A stretch of DNA of 59,668 bases, from the NCBI RefSeq assembly GCF_000333015.1, contig NZ_BANT01000013.1, positions 1 through 59,668 on the forward strand, read 5' to 3'. Positions 34,008 to 45,985 of this stretch are shown here, in pieces; the stretch's first letter is position 1, and every line of letters begins with the position of its first letter. The translations under genes and the position numbers were made by a program. The notes under the pieces were generated by a model, which saw nothing but the letters and a program-made list of their open reading frames with translations, made no database searches and was not told the origin of the DNA. Source of the DNA: Gordonia hirsuta DSM 44140 = NBRC 16056 (GTDB lineage: Bacteria > Actinomycetota > Actinomycetes > Mycobacteriales > Mycobacteriaceae).

Positions 34008-35180
34008 TCAGTACACGTCGCGCAGGTACCGGCCCTCGTCCCGCAGTTCGCCGACGCGGGCGCGGGCGGAGTCCTCGTCGTGCGGACCGTACTGGGCCAG
34101 GATGGCCACCAGTGCCTCCTCGACGCTGTTGGCCATCTCGTCGGCGTCCCCGCACACGTACAGCACGGCGCCGTCGCGCAGCCAGTGATAGATCTCTTCG
34201 CCGTGGCCGTCCATCAGGTGCTGGACATAGACCTTCTCCTCCTGTTCGCGAGAGAAGGCGACGTCGAGCCGGTCGATGACGCCGTCGGAGTGCAGTGCCG
34301 TGATCTCCTCGCGGTAGAGGAAATCCTGGTCACGGTGCCGGGCACCATGGAAGAGCCAGTTGCGGCCGCTGCCGCCGACGGTGGCCCGCTGGTGCAGGAA
34401 CCCGCGGAACGGCGCGATCCCGGTACCCGGACCGATCATGATGATGTCGGTATCGGGTTCGGGCAGCCGGAACGACTTGTTCGGCGTCAGATAGATCCCC
34501 ACCACGTCACCGGGCACGACACGATCTGCCAGGTAGGTCGAGGCCGCCCCGCCCCGGTCGCGGCCATCGCCCCATTCCGGTGTCGCCGGATGCCGCACGG
34601 TCGCGGGGGTCAGGTGCAGGGTGTCGGCGTGCACCTGCGGTGACGAGGAGATCGAATAGGTGCGTGCGGCCAGGGGACGCAGCTCGCCCAGCAGGGCTTC
34701 GGGGGTGGGGGACCAGTCCGGTTCCAGATTGAGCAGATCGAGCACATCGCGTCCGCGGGACCAGGCGTCGAGTGCACTGCGCTCACCGGCCAGCAGTTGC
34801 GCGGCCACCGGATTGTCCAGCGCCGTCGCCAGGTGGTCCAGCAGGTACTGGGAGACCGAGGTGATCTCGAACCCGTGCGTCAGCGCATTGGCCAGGGTCT
34901 GCGAGCCCTTGCGGTCGACGATCTCGGTATCGGCCGGCACACCGAGCCGCTCGATGATGGCCGCCACCAGGTGCGGGTCGTTGGTGGGCAGGACCGAAAC
35001 CGCGTCGCCCGGCTGATACTCGAGCCCCGAGTCGGCGATGTCGAGCACCAGGTGCCGCACCTCCTTCAGGCTCTGGGCCGAGGTGAGCAGATTGTTCTCG
35101 ATGACCCGCGCCTGGAACGGATTGCGCCGGGACCAGCGCGGCTTACGGGCGGCGCGAGGGCGGGTGGCATCGTCGGTCAT
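34008..35180 (-). CDS. Sulfite reductase alpha-component-like FAD/NADPH reductase lacking flavodoxin
   Basis: A 390-residue ferredoxin-NADP reductase-fold protein matching the C-terminal two thirds of CysJ. The FAD domain has RTYSISSSPQ and the NADP loop is GPGTGIAPFRGFL. CGDADEMANSVEEAL and the final GRYLRDVY complete the set. There is no N-terminal FMN domain, so it must receive or pass electrons through a separate partner. No sulfite or nitrite reductase gene is nearby. ATG 35180 has GAGGAGA eight bases upstream. Confidence 0.87.
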   Translation of the reverse strand: MTDDATRPRAARKPRWSRRNPFQARVIENNLLTSAQSLKEVRHLVLDIADSGLEYQPGDAVSVLPTNDPHLVAAIIERLGVPADTEIVDRKGSQTLANALTHGFEITSVSQYLLDHLATALDNPVAAQLLAGERSALDAWSRGRDVLDLLNLEPDWSPTPEALLGELRPLAARTYSISSSPQVHADTLHLTPATVRHPATPEWGDGRDRGGAASTYLADRVVPGDVVGIYLTPNKSFRLPEPDTDIIMIGPGTGIAPFRGFLHQRATVGGSGRNWLFHGARHRDQDFLYREEITALHSDGVIDRLDVAFSREQEEKVYVQHLMDGHGEEIYHWLRDGAVLYVCGDADEMANSVEEALVAILAQYGPHDEDSARARVGELRDEGRYLRDVY

Positions 35181-35380
35181 CGGTGTGTTCTCCTCGGCGG
35201 GAATCCTCGGCGGGCGACAGGGCAACGGGTGCGATCTGCAGGTTTCAGAATAGTCTCGCCGCCGGCGATTTAGCGGCTGGGGTCGGGCTGTGGAATAATT
35301 GACCGGTCAGTCCGGTTCCGGTTCACATCGAGGCCCTCCGCCCGATGACCCGGCGACCACAGAGATTAAGGACCCCCGAT

Positions 35381-35593
35381 ATGAAGCAGGATCTGCACCC
35401 CGCCTACGAGGCGACCACCGTCGTCTGCGGTTGCGGCAACACCTTCGAGACCCGCAGCACCGCCAAGAACGGCCGGATCAACGTCGAAGTCTGCTCGCAG
35501 TGCCACCCGTTCTACACGGGCAAGCAGAAGCTGCTCGACACCGGCGGTCGCGTCGCCCGCTTCGAGAAGCGGTACGGCAAGCGCACCAAGTAG
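35381..35593 (+). CDS. rpmE: 50S ribosomal protein L31
   Basis: A 70-residue, zinc-binding (C+) form of L31. Cys pairs CGCG and CSQC with HPFYTGKQK are typical. AAGGA precedes ATG 35381 by eight bases. It sits between rho and prfA in the usual actinobacterial order, but an antiparallel reductase gene and two repair genes separate it from rho. A strong hairpin follows. Confidence 0.97.
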   Translation: MKQDLHPAYEATTVVCGCGNTFETRSTAKNGRINVEVCSQCHPFYTGKQKLLDTGGRVARFEKRYGKRTK

Positions 35594-35600
35594 CTTTCCC

Positions 35601-35646
35601 ACGGCGCCCGGCTTTCGATCGAACCACGATCGCAGCCGGGCGCCGT
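35601..35646 (+). terminator. 13-bp hairpin after rpmE
   Basis: ACGGCGCCCGGCT (35601-35613) and its exact complement (35634-35646) enclose a 20-base loop that itself contains two CGATCG sites. TGGTTTA follows. It ends rpmE before prfA. Confidence 0.75.
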
Positions 35647-35672
35647 TGGTTTACCCCCACCCCGTTGTCCGA

Positions 35673-35700
35673 TTTCCCTCCCCGAATTTCCCTCCCCGAA
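35673..35700 (+). repeat. 14-base tandem duplication before prfA
   Basis: TTTCCCTCCCCGAA is repeated twice without a gap, 25 bases before the prfA start. It may be a recent slippage product. Confidence 0.75.
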
Positions 35701-35725
35701 GCAATCCCCCGGAAGTGAGCGTCAG

Positions 35726-36795
<1,070 letters not shown>

Positions 36796-36799
<4 letters not shown>

Positions 36800-37692
36800 C
36801 CGCTCGGGTCAGCGCCACTGATCTGCGCGCGGCCGGCGCCCGCACCCTGGCGGCGGTCGACATTGACTCGGCCGCCGGTGATGCCGGATGGCTCCTGGCG
36901 CACGTGCTCAAGGTGGAACCGGGCCGGTTGCTGCTGGTCGACGCCGTCGACGAGGCGGACCGCGTCCGGTACGCGGAGCTGATCTCGCGCCGGGCCGAGC
37001 GGGTCCCGCTGCAGCACCTGACCGGCGAAGCGTCCTTCGCCGGGATCGAGCTGGCGGTCGGGCCGGGGGTGTTCGTCCCTCGCCCGGAGACCGAACTGCT
37101 GGTCGAATGGGCGATCGGAGCGGCCGCCGCGACAAGGCCCGGCCCACTGCGGGTCGTGGATCTGTGTTCGGGCAGCGGCGCCCTGGCCATCGCGATCGCC
37201 GCCGCAGTCCCGCGCGCCGAGGTGATTGCCGTGGAGCTGTCCGCCCAGGCACTGGACTATCTGCGCAGAAACGTCGCCGCACAGTCCGAGCCGGTGGGCC
37301 GCCGGATCCAGGTGCTGGCCGGTGATGTCACCGACCCGGAACTGTGGGGTCGGATCGGACCGGCCGATCTGGTCGTGAGCAACCCGCCCTATGTTCCGGC
37401 CGCGGCACCGGTGAGCCCGGAGGTGGCGCACGATCCGGCCGACGCGGTGTTCTCCGGCGCCGACGGCATGGATCTGATCTCGGCCATGGTGCCGTTCATC
37501 GCGACGGCGCTGGTCCCCGGCGGCTCGGTGGCGGTGGAGCACGATGACACCACCGCTGAACAGAGCGTGACGACCTTCACCGATCAGGGGGTTTTCGCCG
37601 AGGTGGCCAGCCGCCGCGATCTGGCCGGGCGCCCGCGTTTCGTTACCGCGACCCGGGCCGGCGGGCCGGGCGTGCAAGGATGGACTGCGTGA
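36796..37692 (+). CDS. prmC: Release factor glutamine methyltransferase
   Basis: A 298-residue SAM enzyme. An N-terminal helical domain ([19 protein letters not shown]) is followed by [15 protein letters not shown] and the catalytic VVSNPPYVP. It methylates the Gln of the GGQ loop in RF1 and RF2. GTG start overlapping prfA. It is the canonical enzyme, distinct from the HemK2-like gene at 20317-21027. Confidence 0.95.
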
Positions 37693-38348
37693 GCGCCGTC
37701 TACGACTGCAGTGACCCTCAGGAACGAGCGGCCGGACTGCACGCGGCGGTAGGTGCCGCGCGCGGCGGCCGACTGGTGGTGCTGCCCACCGACACCCTGT
37801 ACGGGCTGGGCTGCGATGCCTTCGACTCGGAAGCGGTCGCGGCCCTGCTGGCCGCCAAGCACCGTGGCCGAGATATGCCGGTGCCGGTCCTGGTCGGTTC
37901 CTGGCACACCATCGACGGTCTGGTCCGCCGCGTCGGACCGCAGGCCCGGGACCTGGTCCAGGCCTTCTGGCCCGGCGGTCTGAGCCTGGTGGTCGAACAG
38001 GCGCCGTCGCTGGCCTGGGACTTGGGCGACACCGACGGGACCGTGATGCTGAGGATGCCGTTGCATCCGGTGGCTATCGAGGTGCTGCGCGAGGTCGGGC
38101 CGATGGCAGTCTCCAGCGCCAACGTCTCCGGCGCCCGTCCGGCCGCGACCGTTGAGCAGGCACGTGAACAACTGGGTGATTCGGTGGCGGTCTACCTCGA
38201 CGGCGGACCGGCCGATCATGCGGTGGCCTCGACGATCGTCGACCTGACCGGTGAGACGCCGCTGATCCTGCGCGAGGGCGCGGTGTCGGTCGAGGAGATC
38301 TCCGAGGTCTTGGATCTGGAGCCCGAGGAACTGCGGAGACCGGGATGA
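37689..38348 (+). CDS. L-threonylcarbamoyladenylate synthase (Sua5/YrdC family)
   Basis: A 219-residue protein making the intermediate for t6A37 in ANN-decoding tRNAs. The pocket VLPTDTLYGLGCDAFDS, the helix AAKHRGRDMPVPVLVGS and VSSANVSGARPA are canonical. It is the short YrdC form with a small tail. GTG 37689 overlaps the prmC stop, with AAGGA eight bases upstream, and matches the mycobacterial start; ATG 37680 is the alternative. Confidence 0.92.
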   Translation: MSAVYDCSDPQERAAGLHAAVGAARGGRLVVLPTDTLYGLGCDAFDSEAVAALLAAKHRGRDMPVPVLVGSWHTIDGLVRRVGPQARDLVQAFWPGGLSLVVEQAPSLAWDLGDTDGTVMLRMPLHPVAIEVLREVGPMAVSSANVSGARPAATVEQAREQLGDSVAVYLDGGPADHAVASTIVDLTGETPLILREGAVSVEEISEVLDLEPEELRRPG

Positions 38349-39583
38349 GTCTCCTGGACCCCGAGGTGCTGCGCGCCGCCGACCCGCAGATGGCAGCTCT
38401 GATCTCCCGTGAGGAGACGCGTCGCAGCCGCGGTCTACAGCTGCTGGCCGCCGAATCGACGGCGTCGCCGGCGGTGCGCGCGGTGCTCGGTTCGGTGCTC
38501 TCGGACAAGTACGCCGAGGGCTACCCGGAGCGGCGCTTCCACGGCGGCTGCGAGGTGGTCGACGAGGTGGAGGAACTCGCGCGGGCGCGCGCCCGGGACC
38601 TGTTCGGCGCGCAGTACGCCAATGTGCAGCCGCTGTCGTGGGTCCTGGCGAATCTGGCCGTGCTGGCAGCGTTCGCCCAGCCGGGGGATCAGTTGCTGTC
38701 GCTGAGCCTGCGGCACGGCGGGCATCAGACGCACGGTTCTCGCGCCAACTCCTCGGGCCGGTGGTTCAGCGTCGTCAACTACGGGGTCCGTCGCGACACC
38801 GAACAGGTCGACTACGACCGCATTCACGAGCTGGCCATGCTGCACCGTCCGCGCATCCTGGTCGCCGGCGGCACCGCCTACACCCGCACCTGGGATCTGC
38901 CGCGCCTGCGGGCCATCGCCGACGAGGCCGAGTGCATCCTGTGGGTCGACGCCGCCCATCTGGCCGGTCTGGTGGCCGGGGGAGTGCTCGAATCGCCGGT
39001 GCCGTATGCCGATGTGGTGACCGTGGCCACCAACAAGGTGATGCGCGGACCGCGCGGTGGCCTGTTGCTGGCCCGCGCCGAACACGGGGCCGCCCTCGAT
39101 CGCGCCGTCTACCCGTTCCTGCAGGGCGCCCCGCCGATGCATGCCATCGGTGCCAAGGCCGTCGCCTTCGCCGAATCGGCCACCCCGCAGTACCGGGACT
39201 ACGCCGGGCAGGTGGCGGCCGTCGCACGCACCCTGACCGATGCGCTGGCCGCCCGGGGGCTGCGGCCGATCGGCGGCGGCACCGACCTGCACCTGGGAGT
39301 CGTGGAAGTGACGTCGCTGGGAGTGAGTGGGCGGCTGGCCGCCGACCGGCTGGCGGCCACCGGGATCATCGTCGACAAGGCCGTGACCCCCTTCGATACC
39401 GCCGATGTGGCGGCGGGCTCGGCCATCAGGTACGGCACCGCGGCCGCCGTCGTCGGCGGCCTGACGGTTGCGCAGGTTCCTGCCGTCGCCGATCTGATGG
39501 TCGCCGCGATGACCACACCCGTCGACGATACGGCGCGACACGTCGCCTTGGCGCGTGAGGTCGATGACCTGGTCGCCGGGTAG
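38345..39583 (+). CDS. Serine hydroxymethyltransferase-like PLP enzyme
   Basis: A 412-residue SHMT-fold protein. KYAEGYPERRFHGGCE, LRHGGHQTHGS and VDAAHLAGLVAGG match SHMT. The PLP Lys is K231 in VATNKVMRGPRGG, where true GlyA has THK: the His next to Lys (E. coli H228) is Asn. NVQPLSW replaces NVQPHSG. The carboxylate-binding Arg in AIRYGT is kept. It may be a paralogue with a changed aldol substrate rather than the housekeeping GlyA. ATGA overlap with the Sua5 gene places it in the operon; a glyA copy at this place is also known in Streptomyces as I recall. Confidence 0.85.
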   Translation: MSLLDPEVLRAADPQMAALISREETRRSRGLQLLAAESTASPAVRAVLGSVLSDKYAEGYPERRFHGGCEVVDEVEELARARARDLFGAQYANVQPLSWVLANLAVLAAFAQPGDQLLSLSLRHGGHQTHGSRANSSGRWFSVVNYGVRRDTEQVDYDRIHELAMLHRPRILVAGGTAYTRTWDLPRLRAIADEAECILWVDAAHLAGLVAGGVLESPVPYADVVTVATNKVMRGPRGGLLLARAEHGAALDRAVYPFLQGAPPMHAIGAKAVAFAESATPQYRDYAGQVAAVARTLTDALAARGLRPIGGGTDLHLGVVEVTSLGVSGRLAADRLAATGIIVDKAVTPFDTADVAAGSAIRYGTAAAVVGGLTVAQVPAVADLMVAAMTTPVDDTARHVALAREVDDLVAG

Positions 39584-39596
39584 CGTGACGGGAGTG

Positions 39597-40817
39597 ATGG
39601 GACCGGGATTCGAGGGCCGCGTCGACGCGATCGACCTGCTGGCTTTCGAATCCTCGGCCGGCGCCGGTGTTCCGCTGCGCGAACTGGCGCTGGTGGGACT
39701 CACCGCAGCCGGCATCACCTACCTGATCACCGCACTGGTGCGCGTGTTCGCCGTGCGTGCCGGGGCGGTGGCGGTGCCCCGCGAACGCGATGTGCACGTG
39801 ATCCCGACACCACGGTTGGGCGGGGTCGGCATGTATGTCGGCGTGGTCAGCGCGATCGCGCTGGCCGCCCAGTTGCCGGCGCTGAACCGCGGTTTCGCCT
39901 ACACCCCCGATATGACCGCCGTGGTCACCGCCGGCCTGGTGATCGTGCTGGTCGGGGTGATCGACGACCGGTGGGGCCTGGATGCGCTGACCAAATTCGC
40001 CGGGCAGGTGACCGCCGCCGGAGTTCTGGTCCTGATGGGGGTCAGCTGGTATCTGCTCTACGTCCCGTTCGCCGATATCGGCACCGTCGTCCTCGATCCG
40101 CTGCAGGCTGGGCTGCTGACCGTCCTGATCACGGTCACCACGATCAACGCCATCAACTTCGTCGACGGCCTCGACGGTCTGGCAGCCGGTCTGGGCCTGA
40201 TCGCGGCCCTGGCCATCCTGGTCTTCTCCCTGGGGCTGCTGCACGATCAGGGCGGCGACGTCAGCTACTATCCGCCGGCCCTGATCACCACCGCACTGGC
40301 CGGGGCCTGCCTGGGGTTCTTACCGCACAACTTCTCGCCGGCGCGGATCTTCATGGGGGACTCCGGGGCGATGCTGATCGGTCTGATGCTGGCGGCGGCC
40401 TCGACCAGTGCTTCGGGGCGACCGGCGCGCAGCGCCTACGGCACCGCGGACATGTTCACCCTGCTGTCGCCGTTGATCCTGGTCGCCGCGGTCGTCTTCA
40501 TCCCATTGCTGGATATGGTCCTGGCCGTGATCCGGCGGACCCGGGCCGGTGTCGGTTTCGCCACCCCGGACAAGATGCATCTGCACCACCGGCTGCTGGA
40601 GCTCGGGCATTCTCAGCGTCGCGTCGCCCTCCTGATCTACCTGTGGGTCGGACTGTTGGCGCTGTCGGTGGCCGCGTGCACGCTCTTCTCTCCGCTGGCG
40701 GTGGCACCCTTCTTCGTGATCGCCCTGCTGGTGGCTCTGGCCGCCACCTTCGCGCCGGAGGTCAACCGGCGCAGACGGGCGCAGGCCGAAGGTGACCAGG
40801 CGCTGCTCACTCGCTAG
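39597..40817 (+). CDS. wecA: Undecaprenyl/decaprenyl-phosphate GlcNAc-1-phosphate transferase
   Basis: A 406-residue polytopic protein of the WecA/MraY family. ERDVHVIPTPRLGGVGMY, the catalytic VIDDRWGLDALTKFAGQ, NFVDGLDGLAAG, IFMGDSGAML and the cytoplasmic HLHHRLLELGHS are all present. It starts the arabinogalactan linker unit in Mycobacteriales. The start is uncertain: ATG 39597 with GGGAG two bases before it, GTG 39594 or GTG 39585. It precedes the ATP synthase genes, as in Rv1302. Confidence 0.93.
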   Translation: MGPGFEGRVDAIDLLAFESSAGAGVPLRELALVGLTAAGITYLITALVRVFAVRAGAVAVPRERDVHVIPTPRLGGVGMYVGVVSAIALAAQLPALNRGFAYTPDMTAVVTAGLVIVLVGVIDDRWGLDALTKFAGQVTAAGVLVLMGVSWYLLYVPFADIGTVVLDPLQAGLLTVLITVTTINAINFVDGLDGLAAGLGLIAALAILVFSLGLLHDQGGDVSYYPPALITTALAGACLGFLPHNFSPARIFMGDSGAMLIGLMLAAASTSASGRPARSAYGTADMFTLLSPLILVAAVVFIPLLDMVLAVIRRTRAGVGFATPDKMHLHHRLLELGHSQRRVALLIYLWVGLLALSVAACTLFSPLAVAPFFVIALLVALAATFAPEVNRRRRAQAEGDQALLTR

Positions 40818-40827
40818 CCTGGTCGGC

Positions 40828-41307
40828 GTGTCCTCCAACGGCGAACTCCACGACCAGACCTCCGGCGACCAGTCCTCCGGCGGTGAGGTGGGCGCGACGG
40901 TCTACGATTCGCTCGCGCCACTGAAGAACGGGTTGCGCTACGGGCTGCTCGGCCTGCTGGCGCTGACGGCGGTCGGGCTGGCCATCTGGGGGCCCTACAA
41001 GGGCTTGCCCGGCGTCTGGGGTGTGCTGGTCGGTGCCGGCGTGGGCGGCAGTTTCATCCTGCTCACCGTCATCACGATCATGGCCACCGCCAAACTGCCG
41101 CCGTCGATGACGATGGCCGCGGTGATGGGGTCGTGGTTCCTGAAGATGGTCGTGGTGCTCGTGGTGATGGCGATTCTGGGCAACATGGATTTCTATGCCA
41201 AGGGCGCGCTGGTCAGCATGCTCATCGGTGCCATCGTCGCGGTGCTCGGCTCGGAGGTGTGGGGAGTCCTCACCACCAAGACGCCGTACATCGACGACGT
41301 CGACTGA
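40828..41307 (+). CDS. atpI: ATP synthase-associated membrane protein AtpI-like
   Basis: A 159-residue protein with four hydrophobic segments (LRYGLLGLLALTAVGLAIWG, GVLVGAGVGGSFILLTVI, MAAVMGSWFLKMVVVLVVMA and LVSMLIGAIVAVLGSEVWG). It holds the position of Rv1303/AtpI, which helps c-ring assembly or Mg2+ supply in other bacteria. GTG 40828 is 10 bases after wecA. A longer start inside wecA is possible. Confidence 0.82.
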   Translation: MSSNGELHDQTSGDQSSGGEVGATVYDSLAPLKNGLRYGLLGLLALTAVGLAIWGPYKGLPGVWGVLVGAGVGGSFILLTVITIMATAKLPPSMTMAAVMGSWFLKMVVVLVVMAILGNMDFYAKGALVSMLIGAIVAVLGSEVWGVLTTKTPYIDDVD

Positions 41308-41649
41308 CCGGTCTCGTGCGGCGGGGGAGCGGCCGACACCAGTGCTACGTCGGGGACGACACGGCCGCCTCGAGAACGTGACCAGTCCCATAGTTCGGGC
41401 GCTGACCTGCTACTACGGTCGATAGTACCGCTGCACCGAGCGGTTCGGCGGTAACGGATTCGGCCCTGATTCGTTGCGGAGGGTAACCACTTGATAAAGT
41501 TCTCACCGCACGACAACTGCGAACGCGGCACTCACGAGGGTCGCTGATCTCCGGCTGTGACCGCCGGGACCGCGGATGCGTGCTCGCACAGATTGCCGAT
41601 CGGACCGCGGGTTGGATTGACTCGCAGGTCCCGAACACGGGAGAGAACG
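41308..41649 (+). promoter_or_regulatory. Leader region before atpB
   Basis: This 342-base gap carries no gene I can support. It is AT-richer around 41480-41500 (with TTGATAAAGT), the most likely place for the main promoter of the ATP synthase operon, but no full -35/-10 pair is clear. A short frame at 41379-41424 lacks a ribosome site. Confidence 0.4.
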
Positions 41650-42468
41650 CTGAGCGTCATCCTTGCCGCCGTCGAGCACGGTGCCGTGCTCGCCGCCGAC
41701 GAATTCCATACGCCGAGCCTGAGTGACTTCTTCCCCGAGGCGGTGCTCTTCAAGGATTCGCCGTACTTCCAGCTGAACCGCATCACCATCATGCGCGTCG
41801 CGATCGCGGTGCTGGTCGCTGCGGTCTTCGCACTCGGGATGCGCAACGCGAAGCTTGTTCCGCGCGGCCTGCAGAGCGTCGTGGAGAGCATGCTCGACTT
41901 CGTTCGGGTGAACATCGCCGAAGAGATCCTGGGTAAGGAGAACGGCCGCAAGTACATGGTCCTGATCTCGTCGATCTTCTTCGCGACCGTCTTCCTGAAC
42001 CTGCCGTCGATCATCCCGTTCCTCAACATCTCCCCGAACGCCCGGATCGGTATGCCGATCGTCATGGCTGCCGCGGCCTACATCGCCTATGTCGGTGTCG
42101 GTATGCGCAAATACGGCGTCTTCGGTTTCATCAAGTCCTCGATCGTGATCCCGGGTGTGCCGATGGCCATCCAGCCGCTGCTGATCCCGATCGAATTCGT
42201 CTCGACCTTCATCCTGCGGCCGTTCACGCTGACGGTGCGACTCATGGCCAACATGCTGGCCGGTCACATCATGCTGGTGCTGTTCTTCGCCGCCACCCAG
42301 TACTTCCTGTTCAGTGGCACCTGGCACGTGGTCTTCGCGCCTTTCTCACTGATCGCAGGCATCGGCTTCACCTTCTTCGAGCTGATGATCATCGTGCTGC
42401 AGGCCTACATCTTCGCGCTGCTGACGGCGGTCTACATCGACCTGTCGCTGCACGCTGACCAGCACTGA
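41650..42468 (+). CDS. atpB: ATP synthase subunit a
   Basis: A 272-residue membrane protein of the F0 sector forming the proton half-channels. The essential Arg is in TLTVRLMANMLAGH, and the last helix FFELMIIVLQAYIFALLTAVY is canonical. The start is odd: GGGAGAG (41639-41645) lies just before a CTG at 41650 that opens LSVILAAVEHG. Other in-frame starts (GTG 41557, TTG 41617, GTG 41686) have no ribosome site. I favour CTG. The form resembles Streptomyces AtpB more than M. tuberculosis AtpB. Confidence 0.9.
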   Translation: MSVILAAVEHGAVLAADEFHTPSLSDFFPEAVLFKDSPYFQLNRITIMRVAIAVLVAAVFALGMRNAKLVPRGLQSVVESMLDFVRVNIAEEILGKENGRKYMVLISSIFFATVFLNLPSIIPFLNISPNARIGMPIVMAAAAYIAYVGVGMRKYGVFGFIKSSIVIPGVPMAIQPLLIPIEFVSTFILRPFTLTVRLMANMLAGHIMLVLFFAATQYFLFSGTWHVVFAPFSLIAGIGFTFFELMIIVLQAYIFALLTAVYIDLSLHADQH

Positions 42469-42798
<330 letters not shown>

Positions 42799-42812
42799 TC
42801 TGAGCGGACGAC

Positions 42813-43370
42813 ATGATCAACACCACTGAGCTCATCTACCTGGCCGCCGGGGACGAGGACCAGAACCCTCTGCTTCCGGCGTGGTACGACATCATCTGGT
42901 CGTTGGTCGCCTTCGCCGTCGTTATCTTCGTCTTCTGGAAGTACGTGATCCCGCAGTACCAGAAGATGCTCGATGAGCGTCGCGACACCATCGAAGGCGG
43001 CATCGAACGTGCCGAGGCGGCACAGGCCGAAGCGAATGCGGCCCTGCTGGCCTACCGTGAGCAGCTCGCGGGTGCTCGGGAAGAGGCCGCAGGTATCCGT
43101 GATGAGGCGCGCCAGCAGGGCACGCAGATCATCAACGCGATGAAGGTCCAGGCCACCGAGGAAAGCGACCGGATCATCGCCAACGGTGCGGCCCAGCTGG
43201 CCGCCCAGCGGCAGCAGGTCGTCGCCGAACTGCGCAGCGATGTGGGCCGCCTGTCGGTCGACCTCGCCGAGAAGCTGGTCGCCAGCGACCTGTCGGACAC
43301 TGCGAAGCAGGCCGGCACCGTCGACCGGTTCCTTGCCGAACTCGACGACGCCAACCTCGGCGCGAAGTAA
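42813..43370 (+). CDS. atpF: ATP synthase subunit b
   Basis: A 185-residue peripheral-stalk protein. One N-terminal TM ([20 protein letters not shown]) is followed by a long Glu/Ala/Gln-rich helix forming the right-handed coiled coil. It is separate from delta, unlike the b-delta fusion plus short b of mycobacteria. Confidence 0.95.
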   Translation: MINTTELIYLAAGDEDQNPLLPAWYDIIWSLVAFAVVIFVFWKYVIPQYQKMLDERRDTIEGGIERAEAAQAEANAALLAYREQLAGAREEAAGIRDEARQQGTQIINAMKVQATEESDRIIANGAAQLAAQRQQVVAELRSDVGRLSVDLAEKLVASDLSDTAKQAGTVDRFLAELDDANLGAK

Positions 43371-43471
43371 GTCCCCGATGATGACCGAGTCAGGTGCAGG
43401 GCGGCGAAGCGATCTTCGCCGCACCTGTGACCGTCTCGGACGTGCCACGCCACAAGAAGGAATGTAGGTAC

Positions 43472-44287
43472 ATGTACGCAGCGTCAAGCCGCGAAGCCCT
43501 CGAGGGCGCACGCGTCGAACTCGAAGCCGCCCTGCGCGGTGTCGATGCCGACGCCGAAATCGCCATCGGGACCGAACTGCTGTCGGTCGCCGAGACCGTG
43601 GCCGACAATCGGGCGCTGCGGGCAGCGCTCGCGGACTCGTCGGCCGCCCCGGGCTCCCGGGCTGCGGTTGCCGAATCCGTGCTGGCCGGCAAGGTCCACG
43701 AGATCACGCGGGCGACCGTGGCTTCGGCCGCGGCACGTTCCTGGTCCAAGGACAGCGACCTGTCCGCGGCACTGCAGTCGCTCGGCCGCGAGGCCATGCT
43801 GCAGTCGGCCAAGCGTCAGGACAAGCTGGACAAGGTCGAGGCCGAGCTGTTCCGTCTAGGCACCATCATCAAGGACAGCCCGGAGTTGGAACTGGCCCTC
43901 TCGGACCGGTCTCGGTCGGGGCAGGATCGGGCAGAACTGCTCACCAGGCTCATCACCGGCAAGGTGGAGCCCGTCACCGAGCGTCTGGCAGTCCAGGCCG
44001 TCGTCGTCGACCAGCTCGCCCCCGGCGATGCGATCGACCAGCTCTCGGCACTGGCCGCGGCCACCAACGGCCGTAAGGTCGCGTATGTGGCCTCGGCCGG
44101 CGAACTGTCTGCAGCACAGCGCACGGAGTTGGCCGAGAAGCTGTCCCGGATCTTCGACGCGCCGGTCACCCTGCACGTCGAAATCGATCCCGAGCTCCTC
44201 GGTGGCGTCGTCGTCCGGGTGGGCGACGAGCGTATCGACGGAAGCATCGCCGGCAAGCTCGCGGCACTGCGCCGCAGCCTGCGGTGA
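43472..44287 (+). CDS. atpH: ATP synthase subunit delta
   Basis: A 271-residue peripheral-stalk cap. The N-terminal helical domain ([18 protein letters not shown]) and C-terminal part ([20 protein letters not shown] and [12 protein letters not shown]) are canonical. It is longer than E. coli delta (177) by a central insert, as in other actinobacteria, but lacks the N-terminal b-like TM domain of mycobacterial AtpH. ATG 43472 has GAAGGAA nine bases upstream; an earlier in-frame start is unlikely. Confidence 0.94.
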   Translation: MYAASSREALEGARVELEAALRGVDADAEIAIGTELLSVAETVADNRALRAALADSSAAPGSRAAVAESVLAGKVHEITRATVASAAARSWSKDSDLSAALQSLGREAMLQSAKRQDKLDKVEAELFRLGTIIKDSPELELALSDRSRSGQDRAELLTRLITGKVEPVTERLAVQAVVVDQLAPGDAIDQLSALAAATNGRKVAYVASAGELSAAQRTELAEKLSRIFDAPVTLHVEIDPELLGGVVVRVGDERIDGSIAGKLAALRRSLR

Positions 44288-44348
44288 CCACCCAAGCAAT
44301 AACGATTCCCAAGACCCTTTAAGCAAGCCAGGAAGAGCAGGCAGGAAC

Positions 44349-45983
<1,635 letters not shown>

Positions 45984-45985
45984 TC

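Noticed and set aside
41379..41424. Leader peptide before atpB
   Set aside because: Fifteen codons with no ribosome site and no amino-acid bias.
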